In this document: in pieces, positions 1 through 7,932 of the stretch
Layout of the letters: each line of letters starts with the position of its first letter
Numbering within the stretch: position 1 is the first letter of the stretch
Assembly: GCA_035653615.1 (NCBI GenBank)
Contig: DASRBN010000019.1
Location: 124,001 to 188,000 of the forward strand
Source: Ktedonobacteraceae bacterium
GTDB taxonomy: Bacteria > Chloroflexota > Ktedonobacteria > Ktedonobacterales > Ktedonobacteraceae
Direction: 5' to 3'
DNA length: 64,000 nt
The notes under the pieces: model-generated
The model's database searches: none
The model's input: only the letters and a program-made list of their open reading frames with translations
What the model was told of the DNA's origin: nothing
Position numbers and translations under genes: made by a program

Positions 1-7
1 GGTTCCC

Positions 8-62
8 CGGCGAAGCCGTAGGGGCCGATTGATCGCGCCCATCGCCGATTCATCGCCCGTCC
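8..62. repeat. Dispersed GTAGGGGCC repeat, copy 1
   Basis: This stretch carries GTAGGGGCCGATTGATCG followed by CGCCCATCGCCGATTCATCG, a short motif that recurs about ten times in the window in both orientations. Copies lie near 1170-1240, 3352-3470, 7700-7765, 10289-10319, 23494-23594, 39225-39256 and 63650-63682. Each copy pairs GGGGCCGAT with ATCGGCCCC-like segments and so can fold. No gene is seen in positions 1-267 apart from this repeat and the promoter of the next gene. Confidence 0.75.
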
Positions 63-145
63 GTCGCCATAGGTAATTTGTCAAAGCTCATTAGATAAAA
101 TTGGCCTCCAGACTATTTTGCATAAAAAACTTAATGGTGAACGTA

Positions 146-174
146 TTGACACGCCCTGAGACATCGGACATAAT
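146..174 (+). promoter_or_regulatory. Sigma70-type promoter for the gene at 268
   Basis: TTGACA at 146-151 and CATAAT at 169-174 are separated by 17 bases, which is a near-consensus vegetative promoter. The predicted transcript would start about 85 bases before the ATG at 268. Confidence 0.55.
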
Positions 175-267
175 TAATTTCAAGCGACATAGCGAGCGCG
201 GATTATACTAATTTCGCTGTTCTCATCGTTCAGTTTATTTAGTGACCACAGCAGAAAGGCAGAGCTA

Positions 268-1116
268 ATGCCGGGCGAAAGAAGCGATAACAGGCAGTCT
301 CAGCAGAAGCAGCCCACGGGACCAACAAGAAGAACTCAGATCAACCCATCTCCCTATACCACGGGTATGGTGCGGCGTGGAAAAGATACACAATGGGAAG
401 ATGAGGATGACTTATTTCACGAAGAGGACTCCATTCCCTCCAATCCTCCTCGCCCTACCACCAGTACCATACGCTGGAGTGGTCAGGTTCCCGCCAGGCG
501 TGCTACCCGTGAGATGGATACGGAAATGACCGGGCAACACTATCCGGTTCCACCTCGTCGCACCGCCTCGCCATATGCGCAAGCCCCTGGCTCACAGCGC
601 GCACGCAACGTGCGCAGCACTACCATTCAGCAGGCTCCCGTCTACGCTAACAAAGAGTCGCATGATGGCAGAACTATGCACTGGATGCTGTATGTAGGTG
701 TTGGCATGATCGCAGCCCTGGCATTGTGGGTACTTGGTTCATCGCTGCTTGCCTGGGGAACCGCGAAATACGATGACATCGTCTATGGCTATCCACGTAC
801 CTTCCAGACGGACGCTGTTGTTGGACATGGCGGAGACAGCGCAGCCCAGCCCAGCCACTTCGTCGCTATGAACCTGCACGGCCAGGTCATCATCATCGAG
901 CTAATGGCCGGCAACCCGGCGAAATCAATCAACTACACAGGCCCTGACCTTTTCGAATCCGGCGGAGACCGCATACCCGTAACATTGGAGTTTCGTGATG
1001 TCACGGGCGACGGCAAGCCTGATATGCTGGTTCATATCCAGGACAAAGTATTCGTCTTTGTCAATGACGGCACGAAATTCCGGCCCGCCAACGCCAACGA
1101 TAAGATACATTTATGA
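268..1116 (+). CDS. Single-pass membrane protein with a VCBS/FG-GAP-like loop
   Basis: A 282-residue protein of unknown function. Residues 1-130 are rich in Pro, Arg, Thr and Gln and look disordered. One hydrophobic helix follows at about 138-163, and then a domain of about 115 residues that is probably extracytoplasmic. This outer part contains DVTGDGKPDMLVHI, the acidic calcium-loop pattern of FG-GAP/VCBS repeats, but only one clear copy is present. The N-terminal tail probably stays in the cytoplasm because no signal peptide is seen. AAAGGC lies upstream of the ATG and a strong promoter lies at 146-174. A small hairpin follows the stop, so it is probably transcribed alone. Confidence 0.75.
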   Translation: MPGERSDNRQSQQKQPTGPTRRTQINPSPYTTGMVRRGKDTQWEDEDDLFHEEDSIPSNPPRPTTSTIRWSGQVPARRATREMDTEMTGQHYPVPPRRTASPYAQAPGSQRARNVRSTTIQQAPVYANKESHDGRTMHWMLYVGVGMIAALALWVLGSSLLAWGTAKYDDIVYGYPRTFQTDAVVGHGGDSAAQPSHFVAMNLHGQVIIIELMAGNPAKSINYTGPDLFESGGDRIPVTLEFRDVTGDGKPDMLVHIQDKVFVFVNDGTKFRPANANDKIHL

Positions 1117-1134
1117 AGCCAACCAGGCTTCATA
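1112..1134 (+). terminator. Hairpin at the end of the 268-1116 gene
   Basis: Perfect 9-bp arms (TATGAAGCC at 1112-1120 and GGCTTCATA at 1126-1134) enclose a 5-base loop. The left arm contains the TGA stop. The following TACTGCCTTTT has only a weak T run, so termination is likely but not certain. Confidence 0.5.
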
Positions 1135-1169
1135 TACTGCCTTTTAACAAAAAACTCTGACAACAGGAC

Positions 1170-1245
1170 GATGAATCGGCCCGCCGCCGAAGCCGTAGGG
1201 GCCGATTCATCGCGCCCACTGCCGATTTATCGGCCCGCGCCCGTT
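1170..1245. repeat. Dispersed GTAGGGGCC repeat, copy 2
   Basis: ATGAATCGGCCCGCCGCCG is followed by GTAGGGGCCGATTCATCG and GCCGATTTATCGGCCC. This is a member of the family seen at position 8, here with inverted half-units on both sides. It fills most of the gap between the two converging genes. Confidence 0.7.
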
Positions 1246-1334
1246 GCCTGGCGGGTTGGTGAAAATTCATGATCGGCCCCGGCATAGCCGTAATAATCTG
1301 TTAAAACGCATTTTGTTTTATGAAGGAATAGTAT

Positions 1335-1481
1335 TCAAACCGGCAGGCCGCCCTCAATGTATTTGCGCTGCTCGCTCATCTGGATATTAAACAGTTCAAA
1401 GCGATACGCGTAAGCGGTGACGGCAACACACTCCTCCATCGTGAGGAATGGACTATTTAATGCAAGCTTCGTTTTTGTCAT
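1335..1481 (-). CDS. Possible small protein (48 aa)
   Basis: A 48-codon reading frame starts just after the stop of the 145-residue membrane protein upstream on the same strand. Codons in its second half mostly end in G or C, as in neighbouring real genes, which favours coding. There is no clear ribosome binding site before the ATG at 1481 and no family is recognised. It could be a small downstream cistron or chance. Confidence 0.3.
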   Translation of the reverse strand: MTKTKLALNSPFLTMEECVAVTAYAYRFELFNIQMSEQRKYIEGGLPV

Positions 1482-1485
1482 AAAG

Positions 1486-1923
1486 TTAATGCGCGAATAT
1501 CTGCCTGTAATGCTCCGCAACCAGCTCAGCCGGGAAGAATCGCAGCAGACTCACGACCACCAGCGCGAATCCGACCCAGTCGATTCCGGCGTCGAGTGGC
1601 ACACCAAAAGCGGTTCCTACCAGCGGCAAGACCGTCGTCAGCACAAACTCGTTGATCAAATCGGGGAAAAGCAGGATAACCAGCAGGCCGATAATAGAAC
1701 CAAAAAAGAAGACCTTGCGCCATAAAGCAATGCGGCGGTCGACCAGTAACGACCCGATCAGTTTGAAGGTTTTGATGGCGTGTAAAAAGACATCGATACG
1801 CCTGGGGCGAGTGCGGCCTGTAGGCGGTGTTGGCGGCATTGTCTGGAATGATCTGCCCCTCACGCTATCCGCGGGATAAGTGTACCCGGTACTATGCTGC
1901 TGAAATGAACTGGACGATTTCAT
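1486..1923 (-). CDS. Small membrane protein, DUF1232/YkvA-like
   Basis: A 145-residue protein. The first 45 residues are polar (Pro/Thr/Arg). Then come RRIALWRKVFFFGSII, a hydrophobic helix and LLFPDLINEF, followed by a second hydrophobic region around residues 85-125. The placing of a short helix before an FPDLI turn resembles the YkvA/DUF1232 family, whose function is unknown, but the match is loose. GAGGAGG lies 7 bases before the ATG. The gene lies 59 bases after the membrane cytochrome-like gene on the same strand and may be the last member of that transcription unit. Confidence 0.6.
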   Translation of the reverse strand: MKSSSSFQQHSTGYTYPADSVRGRSFQTMPPTPPTGRTRPRRIDVFLHAIKTFKLIGSLLVDRRIALWRKVFFFGSIIGLLVILLFPDLINEFVLTTVLPLVGTAFGVPLDAGIDWVGFALVVVSLLRFFPAELVAEHYRQIFAH

Positions 1924-1982
1924 GTTTTTTCCTCCTCTACTCTACATAACCTATTACGCAACGCATCGCGGTCAGGTTGCAT

Positions 1983-3005
1983 TTATTTATGTATCAGTGC
2001 CGGCAGGAGTAATTGGAGCGCATAGACAATATGCCAGATCATCAGGCCGATTGTCAGCAGGGCAAGCGCTATGTGAAACTTGCGCCAGTAGCGAATGACG
2101 TACCGGTAAAATTGTTCGCGTTTCATCGCTCGCTCGACCACGCGCAGTTCGGCGATCTGCTCCTGCGCGCCGGGCATCAGCGCACCCGGTCGTGTCAGCT
2201 CGCTTTTCTTGTCCGGCACGAAGCGATAGTGACCTGACTGGCGGTTGATCTCCTGTGGGGTCGCGTCCAGCGAGATGTAGGCTAAGTCCCAGGGCGTATG
2301 CAGGCGCTGCTCCTTAGATGTGAAAGGGAGAGCGTTCGATATGGGGCCGGATAACGGAACCAGTGATGTGGGGGCAGGACTTACATTCGCGCTCCTATCC
2401 CGTTCCGCCGGCTTATCAGCAGGAGAAAAACTGCGCAGCGACTGGTTGTTATGGACGACGATGGACTGTAATTTCTGCGAGATGACCTCGATACGATCAT
2501 CGCCCTGCTCGGTCAGAGCCTTTTGCACCTCGTTTGTAATCAGGTACGGCATGATACGATCAAGCACGCGTCCGATAAGGCCGCTGATGACAAGGGCAAT
2601 CATGCCATAAAGCGCGTATGTGCCCGTGCGCGGATTGAAGTTGCCGAACGAATGCAAAAAGAGCAGGAACAGGCCCAGCACGCCGAAGCAGATATGCCAT
2701 TGCAGGGATGTGTTCAGCTTGCCCACCGCCCCCTTTTTAGCAGAGCGCCGCCGCCAGGTATAGAGAATGGCCGCCAGGACCAGGCAGGTCGTGCCCAGAA
2801 TCGCGAAGCCATACCCGGCATAACTGTCCGGTGAAGCATCGTTGCTGTTGTGTATGTACCAGGCGAAGAAACCGGCGGCGGCGAGCATGAGCAGTATAGT
2901 GACCAGAAGACGTTTTATCTGCGTAGCGCCGCCTGTGAAGGATAGCCAGGAATAACCCTTTTCGCCATTTTCAAGAGGAGCTTCACGTCGATAGGTGAAT
3001 CCCAT
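1983..3005 (-). CDS. Membrane protein with two His pairs, predicted di-heme b-type subunit
   Basis: A 340-residue membrane protein. Hydrophobic helices lie near residues 31-50, 64-83, 104-120, 129-148 and 311-335, with a polar cytoplasmic loop of about 160 residues before the last. Helix 3 holds H104 and H118, and helix 5 holds H311 and H325. Both pairs are 14 residues apart, the spacing of His ligands that stack two b hemes in bis-heme cytochromes and ferric reductases. The ATG overlaps the stop of the upstream ferredoxin gene (TAATG) after GGGAGG, so the two are translationally coupled; an upstream in-frame start would lie inside the ferredoxin gene. I infer that it passes electrons between the ferredoxin and a quinone or outer acceptor. 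No flavin domain is present in the protein itself. Confidence 0.72.
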   Translation of the reverse strand: MGFTYRREAPLENGEKGYSWLSFTGGATQIKRLLVTILLMLAAAGFFAWYIHNSNDASPDSYAGYGFAILGTTCLVLAAILYTWRRRSAKKGAVGKLNTSLQWHICFGVLGLFLLFLHSFGNFNPRTGTYALYGMIALVISGLIGRVLDRIMPYLITNEVQKALTEQGDDRIEVISQKLQSIVVHNNQSLRSFSPADKPAERDRSANVSPAPTSLVPLSGPISNALPFTSKEQRLHTPWDLAYISLDATPQEINRQSGHYRFVPDKKSELTRPGALMPGAQEQIAELRVVERAMKREQFYRYVIRYWRKFHIALALLTIGLMIWHIVYALQLLLPALIHK

Positions 3006-3325
3006 TATTCCTCCCGCCCAGAGCGCAGCAGGCGTACTTTGAGCCACATCATCATCGCGTCACGGTGCAGACCTACGGGACAGGGCGCCACACACGCGCC
3101 GCACTGGAAGCACGAGCGGGCGAAGCGCGCCACCGGGGCAGAGATCGTTCCACCCAGCGTTTCACGGTTGAGTACGTCAATGGTAATCGGCTCGGCCAGC
3201 GCGGGACAGGCGAGCAGGCACTCGTTGCAGCCGATGCAGGCATGCAGTTCTTGCACCACCTGTGGCCCTGTTTTGTGCAATAGCACCCCACTATTCGATC
3301 TCTGCCTCACTCCAGCTTTTAACAT
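3005..3325 (-). CDS. Two-cluster [4Fe-4S] ferredoxin-type subunit (HdrC/GlpC-like)
   Basis: A 106-residue soluble protein with two full CxxCxxCxxxC motifs: C30, C33, C36, C40 and C72, C75, C78, C82, each followed by Pro. This fits two [4Fe-4S] clusters in the arrangement of HdrC, GlpC or succinate-dehydrogenase-type iron-sulphur subunits, where the protein links a flavoprotein to a membrane heme subunit. GGAG precedes the ATG at 3325. Its stop overlaps the start of the predicted di-heme membrane subunit, and a FAD/NAD(P) reductase gene lies upstream on the same strand. The pattern of clusters is certain; the electron partners are inferred from position. Confidence 0.85.
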   Translation of the reverse strand: MLKAGVRQRSNSGVLLHKTGPQVVQELHACIGCNECLLACPALAEPITIDVLNRETLGGTISAPVARFARSCFQCGACVAPCPVGLHRDAMMMWLKVRLLRSGREE

Positions 3326-3351
3326 CTATCAGCTCCTTCCGCTAGTCCATA

Positions 3352-3470
3352 ATGGCCGATAAATCGGCGGTGCCCGCGATGAATCGGGGCCTACGGGCCT
3401 GCCCGCGGCGTAATCGGCCTTACCGTAGGGGCCGATTTATCGTACACACCGCCGATTGATCGGCCCTCCG
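3352..3470. repeat. Dispersed GTAGGGGCC repeat, copies 3-5
   Basis: Several half-units lie here, in both orientations: GCCGATAAATCGGCGG, GATGAATCGGGGCCTACGGG, CGTAGGGGCCGATTTATCG and CCGCCGATTGATCGGCCC. The group fills the space just upstream of the ferredoxin gene and would lie in its leader on the minus strand. Confidence 0.7.
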
Positions 3471-3518
3471 AGATGACCATATTACTTTGTCACCTCCCAC
3501 TATCGACCAGCAACCCTC

Positions 3519-3622
3519 GGTGCCAGAAGTATCGCGCCCCCGCGGTAGGGCAGGCAAGGCTGATCGGGGGGGAAGGACAGCCCCGCCACCTCCCTACCTG
3601 GGAGCGCGATACTTCTGGCACC
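3519..3622. repeat. Long imperfect hairpin between the reductase and ferredoxin genes
   Basis: A perfect 19-bp pair (3519-3537 with 3604-3622) is continued inwards by GGTAGGG at 3544-3550 against CCCTACC at 3592-3598. The structure is therefore about 100 bases long. It starts about 25 bases after the stop of the FAD reductase gene on the minus strand. It could end or process the transcript, or be a folded dispersed element. Confidence 0.6.
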
Positions 3623-3646
3623 TGCCATCCCAAACCATCCCATTCC

Positions 3647-5347
3647 TCAATCTCCACCAGACCTTTCCATTGGCGTGATGAACTGTTTTCCCTGTTTCGG
3701 ACGAAAACGAGTGTATGCCTGGTTACCCGGAACCACCTGCATTTTGTTGCTGTAGGACCACAGGTTGCGCGACGCCTGCTGTGATGAGCGCGACGGCAGT
3801 GCTACAAGTGTTGATTCGACAATACGACGCCCCGCTTCACAACTTTGCTGGCGAGCTGCCAGGGGGCCGGTATCCGGCAAGACGCGCACGAGACGACCCG
3901 AAGTAGTGGATGAAGCTCTTTCCGTATGCTTCAATGATGGCGATTCATTGTGTAGATAGCCTGCCGCCGGCGCCTCGCTGTCCAGGGAGAGATCGCGCGT
4001 GGTACGCGGCAATGGCGTCGGCAATTGGCCCGTCGTAACCATACGTTCCGCGGCGCTGCTGCGTTTGCGCGAAAAGTAGGTGCGAGCATCGAATTTGCCC
4101 TTGAGCAAATCCTTTTTGATATCGCGAATCGAGAGGCCCTCGTCAATGATGCGTTTGATGGCAAGCGAATCGGGCTGCGCCGGTCCGAGCGAGAGGTAGC
4201 CGATCAGCCGGTCGTCCATAATTGTCAGGCGCCGGTAGCTGCCCCTGCTGCTGTCGGTTAAAATTGCCGCATTTTCGCGCCAGAGCAGCGGATTTCCCAC
4301 CGTCAGCATGGAAAGCTCGCCCAGGCGCGTCGCGTGCCAGGGAACGCCAAAACCCTCTTCATGCGGGGTTCCCGTCATGGCCGCCGCCGCGACACGTCCC
4401 TGTAAGACCGCCGCGTACCACTGCGCGCGCGTAGAGTGCCTGCCTGTTTGTGGGTCTCGCAGCGCGGCCACGTCACCGGCAGCATAGATGTCCCGCGTGC
4501 TGGTGCGCAGGCTATCATCAACCAGGATGCCATGCTTTTGCTGTAGGGGAAGATCGCAGTTCCCGGCCAGCGTGGTGACGGGCGTAGTTCCGGTGCATAC
4601 TAAGACAAGCTGGCAGGGCAACATCTGGCGCTGGTTTGTCACCACGCCTGCCACCGCGCCGACCCTGCCCACAATTCCTATCACTTCTGTCTGTGTGTAA
4701 ATTTTTGCGCCCGCGCGCCGCGTATAGTCCAGCACCATTTCTGAGGCCGGACGATCCAGCATGCGCGGCAGGAAAGTATCGCTGCGAATCAGCCAGTGGA
4801 CGGATATGCCCCAATAGAGCAAGGACATAACGGTCTCAATAGCGTGCGGGCCCCCGCCGATCACCACCGCGTCTTCCACCTCCGGCAGCCGTCGCCGCAA
4901 ATCAAGGTAATCCTGTAAACGATGCAGCGTGAGGACACCGTCGAAATCGCGCCCGGGCAGATCAAGAGGCAGACCTGTGGCAGCGCTGCCGGTGGCGATG
5001 AGCAGGTTATCGTAGCCAAAACAGCGCCCGCCCGCGAGACAAACATATTTGTTCTGAGCGCAGATGCTCTCAACGCGCGCATTGACGACATGGATCATCT
5101 GCGCGCGTTCGGTTCCGGCAGGATAGGCCAGCAATTGTTCGCGCGCCAGCTTCCCAATCGCAAACTGCTTGAGCGCGGGCGTATTGATCGTTGGATGGCT
5201 TTGATCTGTGATAATAGCAATACGCTCATTGGGAGCCAGGCGGCGCGCCTCTACTGCCGCCGTCAGCCCGGCTATGCCATTGCCGATAATCACGATACCG
5301 GCACGATCTACATATTTCGCAATACCCGGTGCGTTTTGCCTGCTCAT
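3647..5347 (-). CDS. FAD-dependent NAD(P)H oxidoreductase
   Basis: A 566-residue flavoprotein of the pyridine-nucleotide oxidoreductase family (NirB/rubredoxin-reductase-like). The FAD fingerprint is IIGNGIAG (GxGxxG at 22-27). The NAD(P) fingerprint is VIGGGPHAIE near residue 165. The second FAD motif is YAAGDVA near 290. There is no CxxC redox-active disulphide, which argues against glutathione- or thioredoxin-reductase function. After about residue 430 the chain is Ser/Arg-rich without a recognisable domain, an unusual tail of about 130 residues. It probably oxidises NAD(P)H and passes electrons to the downstream two-cluster ferredoxin and di-heme membrane subunit; this link rests on gene order only. 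Confidence 0.85.
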   Translation of the reverse strand: MSRQNAPGIAKYVDRAGIVIIGNGIAGLTAAVEARRLAPNERIAIITDQSHPTINTPALKQFAIGKLAREQLLAYPAGTERAQMIHVVNARVESICAQNKYVCLAGGRCFGYDNLLIATGSAATGLPLDLPGRDFDGVLTLHRLQDYLDLRRRLPEVEDAVVIGGGPHAIETVMSLLYWGISVHWLIRSDTFLPRMLDRPASEMVLDYTRRAGAKIYTQTEVIGIVGRVGAVAGVVTNQRQMLPCQLVLVCTGTTPVTTLAGNCDLPLQQKHGILVDDSLRTSTRDIYAAGDVAALRDPQTGRHSTRAQWYAAVLQGRVAAAAMTGTPHEEGFGVPWHATRLGELSMLTVGNPLLWRENAAILTDSSRGSYRRLTIMDDRLIGYLSLGPAQPDSLAIKRIIDEGLSIRDIKKDLLKGKFDARTYFSRKRSSAAERMVTTGQLPTPLPRTTRDLSLDSEAPAAGYLHNESPSLKHTERASSTTSGRLVRVLPDTGPLAARQQSCEAGRRIVESTLVALPSRSSQQASRNLWSYSNKMQVVPGNQAYTRFRPKQGKQFITPMERSGGD

Positions 5348-5385
5348 AATACAAACTCGGTTCTATAATGAACACCTAATAAATG

Positions 5386-5736
5386 CTAATCAACATCCAC
5401 CGCCAGCAGAAGACCACACGGCTTCCCCGCGCAATCCTGCTGGACGTAATACACATCCGTAGAAGCGTGTTCTCGCATATGCCGTTGCAAATGGCTCAGA
5501 GAAGCATGGCATGTCTGGCTGCATTGAAAAAAGAGGCGTTTCCCCGTCGCCATTTGCAGCGTGAAATCCATGCCCGGGCCGATAGCGACAATCTTGCCGT
5601 TGGCGTGTTCCACATTGTCTCCATGTTGAAACACCGGCCCCAGCACCGCTATCCCGCCAATGCATGCCAGTGATATGCTGCCGATTAACAGAAATACAAA
5701 CAGCGCAGCTGTAAAACGGGGAAAGATCGATAACAA
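5386..5736 (-). CDS. Small membrane-anchored protein with Cys pairs
   Basis: A 116-residue protein with one hydrophobic N-terminal helix (about residues 8-33), probably an uncleaved anchor, and an outer domain of about 80 residues. That domain contains two Cys pairs, CSQTC and CAGKPC, that could form disulphides or bind metal. AAGGAG lies 7 bases before a TTG start at 5736; a competing longer frame here lacks such support. It precedes the FAD reductase on the same strand by about 40 bases, so it may belong to that electron-transfer group. No family is recognised. Confidence 0.6.
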   Translation of the reverse strand: MLSIFPRFTAALFVFLLIGSISLACIGGIAVLGPVFQHGDNVEHANGKIVAIGPGMDFTLQMATGKRLFFQCSQTCHASLSHLQRHMREHASTDVYYVQQDCAGKPCGLLLAVDVD

Positions 5737-5888
5737 AAACGCGCTCCTTTTCCGTACCCGACTTCATCGGCCTGTAAAGTCAATCCAGCGCTCTATTCAG
5801 ATATTTACACCTACTCATTGTATATCAGGCTATTTCATGCTCTGCTGTGATTTCGCGGAAATTAGCCAGAATGTCTTATCACCCGGTG

Positions 5889-5978
5889 AACATCTCCACA
5901 AATCGACAGAAAGCCAGAAGAGACCGACCCCCGCGGGGATTGGTCTCTTCTGGCTTTCTGTCGATTTGTGGAGATGTT
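5889..5978. terminator. Perfect 37-bp palindrome at the RNase J stop
   Basis: Arms 5889-5925 and 5942-5978 are perfectly complementary over 37 bp, and the CCCC/GGGG centre can extend the stem. The arm includes most of the TAA stop of the RNase J gene (5977-5979). No T run follows on either strand. A stem this long should block RNA polymerase or stabilise the mRNA 3' end, and it would form duplex RNA if read through. Confidence 0.7.
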
Positions 5979-7638
5979 ATACTTCCATCACGATTGGCAA
6001 GATCATCGGGCGGCGATGCGTCTTCTCGTACAGGAACTCACTGAGCGTATGCTTGATCTTGTCTTTGACAAACGCCCAGTCGGAGCCGTGTCCGTTCAAA
6101 CCGATGAATGACTCCAGCACCCGCTCGCGCGCGTTCTCCAGCAGTTCTTCGGAATCGCGCATGTAGACGAATCCGCGCGAGATGATATCGGGACCTGCCA
6201 GCGGCTGCCCCGTCTCCCTATCGACGGTCAGCACAACCATCAGGATACCATCCTGAGCAAGCACCTGCCGGTCGCGCAGCACAACCTGTCCAACATCGCC
6301 AACCCCCAGCCCATCGACGAAGACATTGCCGCAAGGCACGTGGCCCGCGATCTTGATGGACTCCGGAGTGACTTCAATGATGTCTCCATCCTCGCCCAGG
6401 ATAATATGATCTGCCGGAATACCGAGCGAGTCGGCCAGCTTCGCGTGCAGGAAGAGTTGCCGGTATTCGCCGTGGACGGGTATGAAGAAATGGGGCCGGA
6501 TCAGGTTGAGCATCAGCTTCAGTTCTTCCTGGGCCGCGTGCCCCGAAACATGCACATGCGCGTTGCCCGAATAGAAGACTTCCGCGCCCTGGCGGAAAAG
6601 ATTGTTGATGGTGCGGCTGACCATTTTCTCATTGCCGGGTACGGGCGTGGCCGAAAGAATGACGGTATCGCCCGGCTGGATGCGTACTAACCGGTGGTCC
6701 TGGTTGGCGATGCGCGTGAGCGCCGAGGTCGGCTCACCCTGGCTGCCCGTGCAGATAATCACCACCTGTTCCGGTTGGAACTTGTTGATATCTTCGGCGC
6801 GGATCAGCATCCCCTTGGGAACGCTCAGATAGCCAAGCTCGATAGCCATCTGTACGTTATTGACCATGCTGCGCCCTACCAGCGCGACGTGGCGGTCGTA
6901 GCGCGCCGCATTATCCACGATTTGCTGCACCCTTGAAAGCAGGGAAGCAAACGTGGCGATGATGATGCGCCCCGGCGCATTGGCAAAGATTTTGTCGAAC
7001 GATTCGTTGAGTACGCGCTCCGATGGTGTATAGCCGGGCGATTCCACACGCGTGCTGTCGCCCATCATCACCAGTACGCCCTCGTTGCCCAGGCGCGCCA
7101 GCGTTCCAAAATCGGCTGGTCGCCCGTCGACCGGCGTATAATCGAATTTATAATCGCCGGTATGGAAGACGGTGCCGATAGGCGTATGAATGGCGAGCGA
7201 AACGGCGTCTGGTACGCTATGATTGATACGCACAACCTCAACGAGGCATTTCCCCACTTCTACCTGGTCACCGGGGGTAATAACATTGATCGTGACTTTA
7301 TCGAGTAGTCTATGCTCTTTGAGTTTGACGCTGGCGAGGCCCTGGGTCAAACGGGTCGCATAGATGGGAGGGAAACCGATCATGGGCAAAACATAGGGCA
7401 GACCGCCGATATGGTCCTCGTGACCGTGAGTAATGAAGATGCCCCGTATGTTCTGCTTTTTATCGCTCAGATAGCTCGTATCGGGAATAACAAGATCGAC
7501 GCCGAACATCTCCTCATCTGGAAACATCACGCCGGCATCGATAATGATGATGTCGTCACCATACTCTACGACCATCATATTCTTTCCGACCTCTCCCAGG
7601 CCTCCTAATGGGATCAGTCGAATATTTTCTGTTGTCAA
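5977..7638 (-). CDS. rnj: Ribonuclease J
   Basis: A 553-residue metallo-beta-lactamase-fold nuclease. The zinc motif THGHEDHIGG lies near residue 75, with later RNase J motifs MMGDSTRV and HVSGHAAQEEL and a C-terminal RNase J domain. These enzymes act in mRNA turnover and 5'-end maturation as 5'-3' exonuclease and endonuclease. The start is taken as TTG at 7638, after GAGGAGG with suitable spacing, which gives the usual family length of about 555. An upstream in-frame ATG would add a repeat-derived, unconserved extension. The gene stands alone and ends in a long palindrome. Confidence 0.95.
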   Translation of the reverse strand: MTTENIRLIPLGGLGEVGKNMMVVEYGDDIIIIDAGVMFPDEEMFGVDLVIPDTSYLSDKKQNIRGIFITHGHEDHIGGLPYVLPMIGFPPIYATRLTQGLASVKLKEHRLLDKVTINVITPGDQVEVGKCLVEVVRINHSVPDAVSLAIHTPIGTVFHTGDYKFDYTPVDGRPADFGTLARLGNEGVLVMMGDSTRVESPGYTPSERVLNESFDKIFANAPGRIIIATFASLLSRVQQIVDNAARYDRHVALVGRSMVNNVQMAIELGYLSVPKGMLIRAEDINKFQPEQVVIICTGSQGEPTSALTRIANQDHRLVRIQPGDTVILSATPVPGNEKMVSRTINNLFRQGAEVFYSGNAHVHVSGHAAQEELKLMLNLIRPHFFIPVHGEYRQLFLHAKLADSLGIPADHIILGEDGDIIEVTPESIKIAGHVPCGNVFVDGLGVGDVGQVVLRDRQVLAQDGILMVVLTVDRETGQPLAGPDIISRGFVYMRDSEELLENARERVLESFIGLNGHGSDWAFVKDKIKHTLSEFLYEKTHRRPMILPIVMEV

Positions 7639-7699
7639 GGTATAAAAATCCTCCTCACTACACCTCTTTCTCCTCGCGTCCTGCCTGCTCCGTCCCAAC

Positions 7700-7765
7700 C
7701 GCCCGTAGGGGCCGGGCAGTCCTGTCTGGGGGACAGGCATACCGCGCCCACCGCCGATTGATCGG
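7700..7765. repeat. Dispersed GTAGGGGCC repeat with an inner hairpin
   Basis: CCGTAGGGGCCGGGCAG and CACCGCCGATTGATCGGCCC flank an inner CCTGTCTGGGGGACAGG hairpin. This is a longer version of the dispersed element and lies just upstream of the RNase J gene. Confidence 0.65.
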
Positions 7766-7932
7766 CCCGCCTATCAATCCTTCGCGCCTCCTCCAGTGAT
7801 GAACTGTTCTCATCACAATCGGGAGCCAGTAATGATAACAGTTCATCACAATCGAGAGCCGGTGATGAACTGTTATCACCACTATCGGGAAGCGCCCTCT
7901 GGTCCTGTCAATCGGGAAGCATCCTCTCGCCA

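Noticed and set aside
3647-5347. Thioredoxin/glutathione reductase
   Set aside because: No CxxC or CxxxxC redox motif next to the FAD or NAD domain.
5390-5767. 125-codon minus-strand frame that overlaps the small Cys-pair protein
   Set aside because: The alternative frame has a ribosome binding site, membrane helix and sensible composition; this one does not.
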